This document shows positions 9,895 through 19,272 of a stretch of DNA of 32,332 nt, one piece after another. How positions within the stretch are numbered: position 1 is the first letter of the stretch; each line of letters opens with the position of its first letter. The position numbers and the translations under genes are program-made. Location of the stretch: positions 1-32,332 of the forward strand of contig JAKBES010000011.1 of assembly GCA_021833665.1 (NCBI GenBank). Direction: 5' to 3'. The notes beneath the pieces were generated by a model. It searched no databases and was not told the origin of the DNA. It saw nothing but the letters and a program-made list of their open reading frames with translations. This DNA is from Acidobacteriota bacterium (lineage in GTDB: Bacteria; Acidobacteriota; UBA4820; DSQY01).

Positions 9895-9961
9895 GAACGC
9901 TCCAGATCTAGCTGTAAGTATAAACGAAGGGCCGGGTGAGGGGAAGGGGAGTACGAGTTTA

Positions 9962-9983
9962 GATTTGGGATTTGGGATTTGGG
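9962..9983. repeat. Heptad repeat (GATTTGG)3
   Basis: gatttgggatttgggatttggg. Confidence 0.8.
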
Positions 9984-10047
9984 AAAGGGGATCACCTGAT
10001 CACCCGATCGTCTCTGGCGTTCGCGTCTCGCGCTTTTCCGTACCGGC

Positions 10048-10078
10048 AAAAAAAGAGCGGGCCCTCGGGCCCGCTCTT
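10048..10078 (-). terminator. Rho-independent terminator of the GDSL hydrolase gene
   Basis: aagagcgggccc-tc-gggcccgctctt with an A-run on the + strand (T-run on the - strand), immediately downstream of the - strand CDS end at 10102. Confidence 0.85.
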
Positions 10079-10101
10079 GGGTGGTGCGCAGATCCCTTCC
10101 G

Positions 10102-11346
10102 CTACTTCTGCAGCGACGGGCTGGAGGTGAGCTCCGAGTAGGCGGAGGAGGGGACGCTGATGGGCAGCGCGCCGGGAGACATGCGGAAGCCCTGGGGATC
10201 GGTGAGGTTCACGTTCTGCACGTTCACCAGAGGCAGGGAGGTCCCGTAATAGCTGTTGATGGCCTTGGTAGCCTCGCGGGCGATGACGGCCTGTCCCGTT
10301 ACGGTGGGATGGACGCCGTCCAAGCCAAAGAGGCCGCCCAGGTATTCGGTGGTGAGCTTGACGCCGTTGGGCAGCATGTAGCCGTGCCTCTTGACCTTCC
10401 CCAAGAAGGAGTTGAAATCGAAGACGGCGCAGTGGAACTGGGCGGCCACAGCGTTGATCACGGCGTTGTCCGCGTCCACGATGGCCTGAATCTTAGGCAC
10501 GTCCGCGGCGTGGAGGATTTCGCCGGGGCCCAGGGGACCCGGGTCCTTGCCCTCGAGGATGAGCTTGATGTGTTCGTGGGAGTAAGGCGTGGCGTAGTCC
10601 TTCTTGGTCATGCCGAACTTGGCGATGGGCATGCCTTGGGCGGCGAGGGTGGAGCCCTTGCTCAGGGCGGGGATCATGGTCACGTTGGGGATGTTGATGA
10701 GGAGCATCTTGGCGCCCGTCTGAGCCATGGAGCCCACGATGGCGGGATAGACCTGGGCGAAAACGGCCGCGGGCACGGTGTAGTTGGGGTTGCCCGTGGC
10801 GGCGCCGCCGAGGACATCGTTGCTACCGATCCAGATGATCGCGAAGGTGGGCTGGAGGGTTGCTCCCAGGCCCACCTGGCTTGCGGGAGCGTGGCCCTGG
10901 AGGTAGACGCCGGGGAAGCCCAGGATCAGATCCGTCAAGGAGGCGGGCGGGATGGCGGGCTTAAGCGTGAGGCAGTCCACGGACGTCTGGCCGGGGACGG
11001 CGAGGTTCGTGGGCTGGCTCGCGGGATTCATCAGCGATCCCATCTCGGTGGCGACGGGGACCAGAATGGGGAAGCCCGTCACCGGGTCGAAGCCCTGGAG
11101 CCTCTCCTGGATGGGAATGCCGGGGTAGCTGATGAGGGGCAGGGTGAGGGGATGGCCCGCCTTCTCAGAGATGAGGTTGGCGTAGCTCTTGGGTTGCCCG
11201 TATTCATTGAGCGACAGGCCGTAATAGCCCGCCGAGAGGCTGTCGCCCAGCACCACGATCTTGCTGAAGTCGGGGGCCTGGGCGAAGGCGGCGGACGCCA
11301 CCAGGAGGCCGGCCGCGAGGATGAGCAGGGACTTTCTCAGGTTCAT
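10102..11346 (-). CDS. Secreted SGNH/GDSL hydrolase
   Basis: Signal peptide; VVLGDSLSAGYYG block I; IWIGSNDVLGG; GVHPTVTGQAVIA (DGVHPT). Confidence 0.85.
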   Translation of the reverse strand: MNLRKSLLILAAGLLVASAAFAQAPDFSKIVVLGDSLSAGYYGLSLNEYGQPKSYANLISEKAGHPLTLPLISYPGIPIQERLQGFDPVTGFPILVPVATEMGSLMNPASQPTNLAVPGQTSVDCLTLKPAIPPASLTDLILGFPGVYLQGHAPASQVGLGATLQPTFAIIWIGSNDVLGGAATGNPNYTVPAAVFAQVYPAIVGSMAQTGAKMLLINIPNVTMIPALSKGSTLAAQGMPIAKFGMTKKDYATPYSHEHIKLILEGKDPGPLGPGEILHAADVPKIQAIVDADNAVINAVAAQFHCAVFDFNSFLGKVKRHGYMLPNGVKLTTEYLGGLFGLDGVHPTVTGQAVIAREATKAINSYYGTSLPLVNVQNVNLTDPQGFRMSPGALPISVPSSAYSELTSSPSLQK

Positions 11347-11361
11347 CTCAGGGCTCCTCCC

Positions 11362-12612
11362 TTAGAATTTGTAGGTGACGGAAACGCCGCCTAGGTACGC
11401 GTAGGCTTTGTAGGTTCCGGGGATGAAAGGCGTGGTGACGGGTACGTTCTTGTTCTGGAAGGGCAAGTACATGAGGTAGCTGTCCACGCCCCAGTGTTTG
11501 GTGTGGTACATGAGGCCGCCCGTGAATCCGTTGCGGTTCGAGTCGGGGAGGATGGGGGAGGCGTACTTGTCGGGCACGGGGCTCTGGTCGTAGAAATACC
11601 CGAGGCCGTAGCTCCAGCGGTCCGACAGTTTATACTCGAAGCCGAGCTTGTACTTGTAGATGTCCTTCCAGTTTTGAGGCACCACCGAGTCGCGGACCTG
11701 CCCCTGGTTGGGCGAGAAGTGCATGGCCAGGGTCTTGAAGCAGCTCCACTCCTGCCGGGTGGCGTCTACTTCCACCGACCACTTGTCGGCCATGTAGGCG
11801 ACGCCGAGGGTGTAGACCCGGGGCAGCGTGAGATCGCCCGCCGCGAGGGTTCTGGGGAACATGGGCGTGAAGTTGGGGTCCGTGGGGATGCGGAAGAACT
11901 TCACGTCTCCCGTGTATTTCAAATTGACCTTGTCGCGGAAATTGAACCCCACCTGCCAGTGCTTGGTGGGCTTTCCCAAGACGCTCAAGCCCCAGCCCAC
12001 GCCGTTGGCGGTGCCGTTCAGGACGCCCATCCCAGGTTCAGGTGTGCGGGTGAGGGGCGGGGTGGGATAGGGGATAGCGGGGAAAAAGATTCCCTGGCGG
12101 AGATAGATGGTGGAGTGGACGAAGTTGGCGCTGAGAGCCATGGCCCACTTGTCACCGAAGCGCCAGGCGATGGTGGGCGTGGTGTAGACGGCCTTCTGCA
12201 AGGTGCGCTCGGAGATGGCGGCGCCCGCCCAGTTGCCGGGCCACTCGGTGGCGAGGTCGTGGGGGGAGTTGACGCCGATGCCGAAGGAAACGGAACCGGG
12301 CGTGCGGTACGTGAGGTACATGTACAGGGGCCAGTACGTTTTCTCGGGGCCCTGGATGTTGCCCGCGGGCCCGTTGTACTTCATGTGTTCATTGACGAAG
12401 TCGAAGCCGGCCATGAAGGCGCTGCCCTGAAAGGCGATGCCCGCCGGGTTGTAAAAGAGGGCGCTCGGGTCGTCCGCCCGTGCCGCGAAGGCGCCGCCTT
12501 CGGCCGACGCGCGGGCCCCTTGCTCTTCCACCAGGGTCCCCGAGGCCCAGACGCCGAGCGCCGCCGCGAGGATCACCCACGCCAAAACTGCTCTTCTGAC
12601 CCGCTGCTTCAT
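11362..12612 (-). CDS. OmpP1/FadL family outer-membrane transport protein
   Basis: Signal peptide, then GARASAEGGAFAARADDPSALFYNPAGIAF, typical of FadL-family N-termini; terminal aromatic residue (TYKF). ATG at 12612. Confidence 0.88.
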   Translation of the reverse strand: MKQRVRRAVLAWVILAAALGVWASGTLVEEQGARASAEGGAFAARADDPSALFYNPAGIAFQGSAFMAGFDFVNEHMKYNGPAGNIQGPEKTYWPLYMYLTYRTPGSVSFGIGVNSPHDLATEWPGNWAGAAISERTLQKAVYTTPTIAWRFGDKWAMALSANFVHSTIYLRQGIFFPAIPYPTPPLTRTPEPGMGVLNGTANGVGWGLSVLGKPTKHWQVGFNFRDKVNLKYTGDVKFFRIPTDPNFTPMFPRTLAAGDLTLPRVYTLGVAYMADKWSVEVDATRQEWSCFKTLAMHFSPNQGQVRDSVVPQNWKDIYKYKLGFEYKLSDRWSYGLGYFYDQSPVPDKYASPILPDSNRNGFTGGLMYHTKHWGVDSYLMYLPFQNKNVPVTTPFIPGTYKAYAYLGGVSVTYKF

Positions 12613-13024
12613 CGCGTCCTCCTCACAATGTCTCATCCCATGGCCGACTCGCCGCCTCGCGTCCCCCCAGCAGGACGGGACCGGCTCCGGCATCGACCGA
12701 CGACACTTGCCCGCGGCGTTCTCGCGACGTTCTAACGCAACGTCCAAACCCGCACAACCCATATTCTTGCCAGTGGGATGCCCTCGGTCCGCGCGGTGCC
12801 AGGCCCCAGCCTGGCCGCATTCTAGGACGGAGAGTCATGACGGTGTACTCCTGGCGCCGATGCACGTCTCCGGTCCCAGGTTCCTTCTCATTCCCCCTGG
12901 CCTCCTTACTCTGTTCCTACTGAGGCAAGGTTATCTGGATGCGGAGGGCGTGTCAAGTGACGGGGGTTATCGTTTCCCCGTCAAGAAGGCAGGCTCCGCC
13001 ACTAAAGGCGGGACCGGAGGAAAT

Positions 13025-13039
13025 GGGAACACAGTTCCC
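13025..13039. promoter_or_regulatory. Perfect 15-bp palindrome GGGAAC-ACA-GTTCCC
   Basis: Direct reading; in the divergent intergenic region. Confidence 0.5.
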
Positions 13040-13141
13040 GAATGGCCTGTGTCACGCGGACCATGGAGTCGTGGGAAAGCGGAATTCGAAAGGGAAGGAG
13101 GTTGGGATTTGGGAAAAGAAACCACCCTGGGCGGGGTTTTC

Positions 13142-13210
13142 TTACTCCTTACTCCTTACTCCTTACTCCTTACTCCTTACTCCTTACTCTTCACTCCTCA
13201 CTCCTCACTT
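13142..13210. repeat. (TTACTCC)n heptad tandem repeat
   Basis: Six perfect ttactcc units followed by ttactct/tcactcc variants. Confidence 0.95.
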
Positions 13211-13411
13211 CCAAGGCGCCGCGTCCCGGCCGGCTTCGTGCTGCCGGCGAACAAGATGGAACAAGTGTTCTACGCGCGCAGGCGATAGCCGTATAAGGCT
13301 TGTAAAATAAGCTAAAAATCAATGGATATGATCCCCCAGTGAAACACTATTGTCCATACGTTCCATTTCGCGCACGAGCAGCTTAACGCTTGTAAAATAA
13401 AGAACTTCCAA

Positions 13412-13428
13412 TTGGCACGAGTCTTTCA
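13412..13428 (+). promoter_or_regulatory. Candidate sigma-54 promoter
   Basis: TTGGCACGAGTCTTTCA versus consensus YTGGCACGNNNNTTGCW: one mismatch, but at the -12 G. Confidence 0.55.
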
Positions 13429-13459
13429 TTGTCCGTCCCTGTTTGAAAGGAGGTGTTTC

Positions 13460-13792
13460 ATGGTGGTTTCCAAGTGGATCAAGACGGCGGTCATCGCGGC
13501 GGGTCTCAGCTCCATGGTCATCGCAGTGGCGGCCGGCGGCAGCGAGACCAAGGGCAAGTTCTTCTTTAAGAAGGACTGCAAAACCTGCCACAACAAGGGC
13601 GCGGCGGGCGGCGAAGTGACGCCTCTGTCCAAGACCCAGGCGCAGTGGAAGGCCTATTTCCAGGCGGGCAAACACAACAAGGGCAAGGAAGAGCTGAGCA
13701 AGTACCTCACGCCAGAGCAGATCCTCGACGTGCAGACCTTCCTCACGGCCCACGCGTCCGATTCACCTCAGCCCGAGACGTGCGGCGGCTGA
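13460..13792 (+). CDS. Small c-type cytochrome (single CxxCH), exported
   Basis: Signal peptide; KKDCKTCHNKGAAGG; AAAGGAGG RBS 7 bp upstream of ATG at 13460. Confidence 0.85.
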   Translation: MVVSKWIKTAVIAAGLSSMVIAVAAGGSETKGKFFFKKDCKTCHNKGAAGGEVTPLSKTQAQWKAYFQAGKHNKGKEELSKYLTPEQILDVQTFLTAHASDSPQPETCGG

Positions 13793-13867
13793 GCCGATGC
13801 CCGCGCGCGGCGCGGGGATAGAACCAGCAGTTCCATCAGGCGCCGGATGGGCGCCAAGGAGGGATAG

Positions 13868-15454
13868 ATGAGGAAGATTGGACTAGGGGCCGTTCTTGCC
13901 GTGCTCCTCGTGCCCATGGGCCTCATGGCCCAGAGCAACGAGGAACTCATGAAGCAGATCGAACAACTCAAGCAGCAGCTCCAGAGCCTCGAGCAGAAGG
14001 TCTCTGCTCAACAGGCCGCGCCGGCTCCCGAGGAGCAGGTGAAGGATCTGGACAACCGCCTCACCAAGGTCGAGATCAAGACCGCCGGCGACAACATCTC
14101 GTGGGGCGGCGACATGCGCGTCCGCTTCGACAACCAGAGCTGGCACCTCAACCCTTACCAGCAGGTCATGGGCTTCAATCCCCAGACGGGCATGCCCATC
14201 ACCCAGCAGGTGCCCGCGCAGAACTGGGCCAACCCCATGCAGTGGTCCCTGCGCCTGCGCCTCAAGATGAACGCCAACGTGACGGACAACCTCAAGTTCA
14301 TGGGCCGCCTCTCCATGTACAAGCTCTACGGCGGCGCCGACGTGCCCATCTTCAACGGCCAGCCCAACACCGTTTACAACGGCTTCAACTCGGTGCGCGT
14401 GCCCAGCAACGACGTTCTGCACGTGGAGCGCGCCCTGCTGCGCTACGATTTCCCCAACGCCCCCTTCACCCTGGCCTTCGGCCGCATGAACACCAGCGAC
14501 GGCCCCCCCCTGGAAATCCGGGAAGGGACCGAGCGCCAGGCGACCCCCATGGCCATCATGGTGAACGCGGAGGTTGACGGGTTCCACATCGACTACCACA
14601 TGGACAAACTGGGCCTGCCCGAGGGCACCACCTTCGGCGTCTGCGCCGGCATCGGCTACGAGTCCGGGCTCGGCGGCGGCGGCCAGGTGAGCAGCTCCTA
14701 CACCATGACCCCCTTCGGCATGGGCTCCATCAACGGCATGAAGGACAGCTCCGTCATAGGCTTCATCTATGACATGCCCCTGCTTTTCCAGGTGGGCAAT
14801 ACGGTGAACAGCGCCCGCTTTATGCTCGGCTACAACCGCTTCGGCAACATGACCGACATCCCCTTCGGCTCCCTCATCAACTTCCCCATCCCCGGGCCCT
14901 ACGCCCAGCCTTCCCCCCAGTACGTGACGGCCACCAACAACCTGGGCGACATGGATCAGTGGGGCATCACCTGGGAGCACAACATCGGTGACACCTTCAC
15001 CTACTTCCTGGCGGGCGGCTACATCAAGAGCCATCCCAACGGCAAGGTGAGCCAGTACGGCTTCGGCGGCCTCCTCGGCGACCCCACCCACAGCAAGACC
15101 GGCACCGCCTACTACGCCGGTGTCAAGTGGACCCCCGTGCCCATGTTCGACCTGGGCGTCGAGTTCAACCACGGCTCGCCCCGCTGGTTCACCTACACCC
15201 CCAGCTCCGGCGAAGTGGGCGACAAGCTCGCGGCCCGCGGCGACGTGTGGGAAGGCTACATGCACATCAACTTCAACAAGCACGCCTCCATGCGAATCGG
15301 CTACACCTACTACGACTACTCCACGGCCTTCAGCGGCTGGCACATCGCCCCCGGTGACCTGAACTACTACAACCTGAACAACAATGCCGTGAACTTCTAC
15401 GCGTTCCCCAAGACCGTGAAGAACGCGTATCTGCTCTTCGACGCGACCTTCTAG
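13868..15454 (+). CDS. Outer-membrane beta-barrel protein (DUF3373/porin-like)
   Basis: Signal peptide, N-terminal coiled coil (EQLKQQLQSLEQKVSAQQ), ISWGGDMRVRFDN, alternating strands, C-terminal aromatic (LLFDATF). Confidence 0.75.
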   Translation: MRKIGLGAVLAVLLVPMGLMAQSNEELMKQIEQLKQQLQSLEQKVSAQQAAPAPEEQVKDLDNRLTKVEIKTAGDNISWGGDMRVRFDNQSWHLNPYQQVMGFNPQTGMPITQQVPAQNWANPMQWSLRLRLKMNANVTDNLKFMGRLSMYKLYGGADVPIFNGQPNTVYNGFNSVRVPSNDVLHVERALLRYDFPNAPFTLAFGRMNTSDGPPLEIREGTERQATPMAIMVNAEVDGFHIDYHMDKLGLPEGTTFGVCAGIGYESGLGGGGQVSSSYTMTPFGMGSINGMKDSSVIGFIYDMPLLFQVGNTVNSARFMLGYNRFGNMTDIPFGSLINFPIPGPYAQPSPQYVTATNNLGDMDQWGITWEHNIGDTFTYFLAGGYIKSHPNGKVSQYGFGGLLGDPTHSKTGTAYYAGVKWTPVPMFDLGVEFNHGSPRWFTYTPSSGEVGDKLAARGDVWEGYMHINFNKHASMRIGYTYYDYSTAFSGWHIAPGDLNYYNLNNNAVNFYAFPKTVKNAYLLFDATF

Positions 15455-15472
15455 AACCCTCCATACCCTTAT

Positions 15473-15505
15473 GGCCGGGGGGCTCCGAGCCCCCCGGCCT
15501 CTTTC
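15473..15505 (+). terminator. Terminator or attenuating hairpin after the porin-like gene
   Basis: ggccggggggct-ccg-agccccccggcc followed by tcttt. Confidence 0.7.
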
Positions 15506-15525
15506 AACCGGCGGGGGAGAGAGCG

Positions 15526-17715
15526 ATGGGAGCGAATCCAATGGACCGTAGAACGTTCATGCAAGTGACCGGCGCAGGCGCCGCCGCCACGGCCCTGATC
15601 ACCCAGACTGGATGCCTAAAATACTTTGAGAAGGGCACGGCGCAGGAGGCCGCGCCCACGGTGGTTCCCACCACCTGCGAGGTGTGCCCGAACAAATGTT
15701 CGGTGCTGGCGGTGGCGGAGGGCGGCGTGGTTCACAAGCTCAACCCGAACGCCGAGAGCCCGCGATCGAGAGGCATGCTCTGCGCCCGCGGGAACGCCGC
15801 CATCAAACAAGTCTATGACCCCGATCGTATCAAGCAGCCATTGATTCGCGCCGGCGCCAGAGGCGAGGGGAAATGGCGCGCGGTCTCCTGGGATGAAGCC
15901 TGGGACTACGCCGCCAAGAAGCTTTCAGAGGTCAAATCGAAGTACGGCCCCGAGGGAACCTTGTGGTCCTCCACGGAGGGGTTCCAAGAGGTCTTCTTCA
16001 AGAACCTCGGCCTGGCCCTGGGCTCGCCCAACATCGTCCGCCACCCCACCCTGTGCCTCGCTTCCGTGAACCTGGCCTACTCGGCCACCTTCGGGACCGT
16101 CCCCGCCTTCGACATGGAGAACGCCGACTACGTCATCATGTCCGGCGCAAACCGGTTCGAGGCCATCATCATCCCCGACACCATGGACCTCATCGGCTCC
16201 GTCATGCTCAAGAAGGCCAAGCTCGTCTACCTGGACCCGCGCTTCACGGTGACGGCCGCCAAGGCCGACCACTGGTTCCCCATCCGGCCCGGGACCGATC
16301 TCGCCTTCATCCTCGCCATGATCAACGTCATCGTGGGTGAGGGCAGGTACGACAAGGACTTCGTCGCCACCTATACGACGGGCTTCGACAAGCTCTCCGA
16401 CCACGTGCGCCAATACACGCCCGACTGGGCCGAGAAGGAAACGGAGATCGCCGCCCGGGACATCGTCCGCACGGCCCGGGAGTTCGCCGACGCCGCGCCG
16501 CGCGCCGTCTACTACGCGGGCCGCCGCAGCTCCTGGTACACCAACGACTTCCAGATGCGGCGCGCCCAGGCCATCCTCAACGCCATCGTGGGCAACTGGG
16601 ACCGCGAGGGAGGCATGGTGCCCAACGCCAAGATCTCCATGGGCGAATACCTCTTCCTCCCGTGGGACGATCCCAAGGCGGGGCGCGTGGACGAGATCGA
16701 CAAGAATTTCCCCCTCTCCGCCAAGGGCGACGGCGCCTATCTCAAGCTTCGGGAGAACGTGCTCTCGGGGCAGCCCTATCCGGTGAAGGGCTGGATGGTC
16801 TACAAGCAGGATCCCATGAACGCCCTGCCGGAGCAGGCCAAGACCGTCAAGATGCTCAAGCAGATGGACTTCGTGGGCGTCATCGACTTCCAGATGAGCG
16901 ATACGGCCTGGTACGCGGACGTGGTGTTCCCAGAATCTCACTACCTGGAGCGCACGGACCCCATGGAGATGATGCCGGGCATCTGGCCCGCCGTCGTCTA
17001 CCGGCAGCAGGTGGTGAAGCCCATCCACGACACCAAGCCCAACCTGGAGATCATTCAGGGCCTGGCCAAGCGCCTCAACCTCTCGGACTACTTCGACTAC
17101 ACGATGAAGGACTGGGTCGAGGCGCAGGCGAAGGACGTTCCCGTGGAGAACGCCTTCGACCACCTCCAGAAGCACGGTGTGGTTACCACCGGTGGCTTCC
17201 CGAAATACGGCACGACGCTCAAGCCGGACCACCGGTTCGTCACCAAGAGCGGGAAGATCGAGCTTTTCTCCGACCGGCTCCAGGAAAGCGGCTACGATCC
17301 GCTCCCCGTGTACAAGCCACCCGTGGAGCCCCAGCCGGGGCAGTTCCGCGTGGTCCTGGGCAGGCGGGCCTACTACACCCACGCGAACAACACGAACAAT
17401 CCGTGGCTTCACGAGTTCGCCCCCGAAAACCACCTCTGGATCAATCCCGAACCGGCGCAGCGGATGGGGATCCAGACGGGAGACCTCCTGGAGGTTTCCA
17501 GCAGGGTGGGGACCGTGCGGATCAAGGCGCGCGTCACCGACGAGATCCGTCCCGACTGCGTGTTCATGCTCCACGGGTTCGGCAAGCGGTCGCAGTGGCA
17601 GAAGCTGGCCTATGACAACGGCGCCAGCGACGCCCAGATTCTCGAAACGGCGTGGGACCAGGTCTCGGGCAACGCGGCGTTCCACGAAACCTTCGTGAAC
17701 ATCCGCAAGGTCTGA
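15526..17715 (+). CDS. Molybdopterin (bis-PGD) oxidoreductase catalytic subunit, polysulfide/thiosulfate-reductase-like (PsrA/PhsA type), Tat-exported
   Basis: Tat motif DRRTFMQ; C-x2-C-x3-C-x27-type Fe-S motif (CEVCPNKC...MLC); DMSO-reductase-family motifs; candidate Cys Mo ligand in RHPTLCLAS. Confidence 0.88.
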   Translation: MGANPMDRRTFMQVTGAGAAATALITQTGCLKYFEKGTAQEAAPTVVPTTCEVCPNKCSVLAVAEGGVVHKLNPNAESPRSRGMLCARGNAAIKQVYDPDRIKQPLIRAGARGEGKWRAVSWDEAWDYAAKKLSEVKSKYGPEGTLWSSTEGFQEVFFKNLGLALGSPNIVRHPTLCLASVNLAYSATFGTVPAFDMENADYVIMSGANRFEAIIIPDTMDLIGSVMLKKAKLVYLDPRFTVTAAKADHWFPIRPGTDLAFILAMINVIVGEGRYDKDFVATYTTGFDKLSDHVRQYTPDWAEKETEIAARDIVRTAREFADAAPRAVYYAGRRSSWYTNDFQMRRAQAILNAIVGNWDREGGMVPNAKISMGEYLFLPWDDPKAGRVDEIDKNFPLSAKGDGAYLKLRENVLSGQPYPVKGWMVYKQDPMNALPEQAKTVKMLKQMDFVGVIDFQMSDTAWYADVVFPESHYLERTDPMEMMPGIWPAVVYRQQVVKPIHDTKPNLEIIQGLAKRLNLSDYFDYTMKDWVEAQAKDVPVENAFDHLQKHGVVTTGGFPKYGTTLKPDHRFVTKSGKIELFSDRLQESGYDPLPVYKPPVEPQPGQFRVVLGRRAYYTHANNTNNPWLHEFAPENHLWINPEPAQRMGIQTGDLLEVSSRVGTVRIKARVTDEIRPDCVFMLHGFGKRSQWQKLAYDNGASDAQILETAWDQVSGNAAFHETFVNIRKV

Positions 17716-17725
17716 GGGGACGACG

Positions 17726-18283
17726 ATGGCTGACCAAAAGAAAAAGAAGCGCTACGCGCTCGTGCTGGACTCGAAGAAGTGCATCAACTGCAAGGCCTGC
17801 GTGGTGGCCTGCAAGGCTGAAAACGGCGTCCCCGTGGGCAAGTTCCGGAACTGGATCGACGAGGAGAAGCGGGGTTCCTACCCCAAGCTCCTCATGACCT
17901 TCGATCCCGGCCAGTGCATGCACTGCGAGAACCCCTCCTGCGTCCGGGTCTGCCCCACGGGAGCCTCGTGGCAGAGATCGGACGGCATCGTTCTGGTGAA
18001 CTATTCGGACTGCATCGGCTGCCGCTACTGCATGATCGCCTGTCCTTACAACGCCCGCTACTTCCGGGAGGACCTGGGGGTCGTGGACAAGTGCACCTTC
18101 TGCGTGCAGAGGGTGGACAAGGGACAGCCGCCGGCGTGCGTGGAGACCTGCCCCTCCAAGGTGCGGGTCTTCGGAGACCTGGACGACCCGCAGGGAGAGC
18201 TCCACGATCTGCTCTCCACGCGGCGCTACCTGGTCAAGAAAGCGGAAACGGGCAACGGCCCGCAGTTGTATTACCTGCTGTAG
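17726..18283 (+). CDS. 4Fe-4S ferredoxin-type electron-transfer subunit (PsrB/PhsB-like)
   Basis: Multiple CxxCxxCxxxC-type clusters: CINCKACVVACKAE, CMHCENPSCVRVCPTG, CIGCRYCMIACPYN, CTFC...CVETCP. Confidence 0.92.
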   Translation: MADQKKKKRYALVLDSKKCINCKACVVACKAENGVPVGKFRNWIDEEKRGSYPKLLMTFDPGQCMHCENPSCVRVCPTGASWQRSDGIVLVNYSDCIGCRYCMIACPYNARYFREDLGVVDKCTFCVQRVDKGQPPACVETCPSKVRVFGDLDDPQGELHDLLSTRRYLVKKAETGNGPQLYYLL

Positions 18284-18293
18284 GGAGAGAGCC

Positions 18294-19253
18294 ATGCAGA
18301 CCATCGAATGGGGTTTCCTGATCGTCAATTACCTATTCCTGGGCGGGCTTTCGGCGGGCATCTTTTTCGTCTCGGCCCTCGCCACCTACCTCCAGGAGAA
18401 CGGCCAGCCGGCCTATCCGCGCATCGCCAAGTACGGAGCCATGATGGCCCCCTGGCCCGTGGCCTTCGGGTCGTTCCTCCTGATCTTCGACCTGGGCAAC
18501 TGGTACCGGTTCTACAAGCTCTTCGTCACCTTCCGCTGGGAGAGCCCCATGTCCATCGGCTCCTGGCTGCTCATGATCTTCACGACCCTCACGTTCCTTT
18601 ACTTCTGGTCGTGGTTGCCCGCCGAGTTCCGCCAGAAGCTCTTCGCCATGGTCCCCAAACGCCTGGCCTTCCTCAACCGCCTGAACGTGGACCTCTCCGG
18701 GTGGAGCCGTCCCCTGGCCATGGCGGGATTTCCCTTCGCCGTGGGCGTGGGCATTTACACGGGCGTGCTCCTGGGAGCCGTCCAGGCCCGGCCCTTCTGG
18801 AACACCAACCTGGTGGCCCAGATGTTTCTCTTCTCGGCCCTCTCCACGGGCACGGCGGCTCTCATCCTGGCCCTTTCCTTCAACAAGAAGAGCCTCGATT
18901 TCAAGCAGGTGCGGTTCCTCTACACGCTGGACATCTGCTTCATCATCCTGGAGTTCTTCATCGTCCTGCCCTACCTCATCCACGGGAAGCTCTCGGTCCT
19001 GGCCGTGCAGGAGGCGCTGAAGCTCATCCTGGGCGGCCCGTACACGCTCGCCTTCTGGCTCTTCTTCCTGGGGCTGGGGCTCCTGCTCCCGCTGGCCATC
19101 GAGCTGTGGGAGATGGCCCCCGTCTTCCGGCAGAAGAGCACGATCCATCACAACAAACCCCTGGCCTCCGCGGCCGCGCTCTTGGTTCTGGCGGGCGGCT
19201 ACCTGTTGAGGTTCATCTTCGTCTATGCCGGCCAAATCAGCGCGTTCAAGTGA
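18294..19253 (+). CDS. NrfD/PsrC-family polytopic membrane subunit
   Basis: About 8 hydrophobic segments; N-terminus WGFLIVNYLFLGGLSAGIFFVSALA typical of NrfD; gene order A-B-C. Confidence 0.88.
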   Translation: MQTIEWGFLIVNYLFLGGLSAGIFFVSALATYLQENGQPAYPRIAKYGAMMAPWPVAFGSFLLIFDLGNWYRFYKLFVTFRWESPMSIGSWLLMIFTTLTFLYFWSWLPAEFRQKLFAMVPKRLAFLNRLNVDLSGWSRPLAMAGFPFAVGVGIYTGVLLGAVQARPFWNTNLVAQMFLFSALSTGTAALILALSFNKKSLDFKQVRFLYTLDICFIILEFFIVLPYLIHGKLSVLAVQEALKLILGGPYTLAFWLFFLGLGLLLPLAIELWEMAPVFRQKSTIHHNKPLASAAALLVLAGGYLLRFIFVYAGQISAFK

Positions 19254-19272
19254 GGGAGGAGGCTTGGGAACG

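Noticed and set aside
12798-12815. GCCAGGC-CCCA-GCCTGGC hairpin
   Set aside because: Short GC-rich stem in GC-rich DNA with no supporting context.
13883-15541. 552-aa minus-strand ORF opposite the porin gene (similarly 111-2021, 2999-4429, 4549-6039, 10081-11394, 11494-12735, 15925-17685, 21164-22906, 24830-26278, 26880-28145)
   Set aside because: Shadow ORFs antisense to well-supported genes; high-GC codon bias suppresses stops. Low-complexity V/G/H/L/D-rich translations with no recognisable motif.
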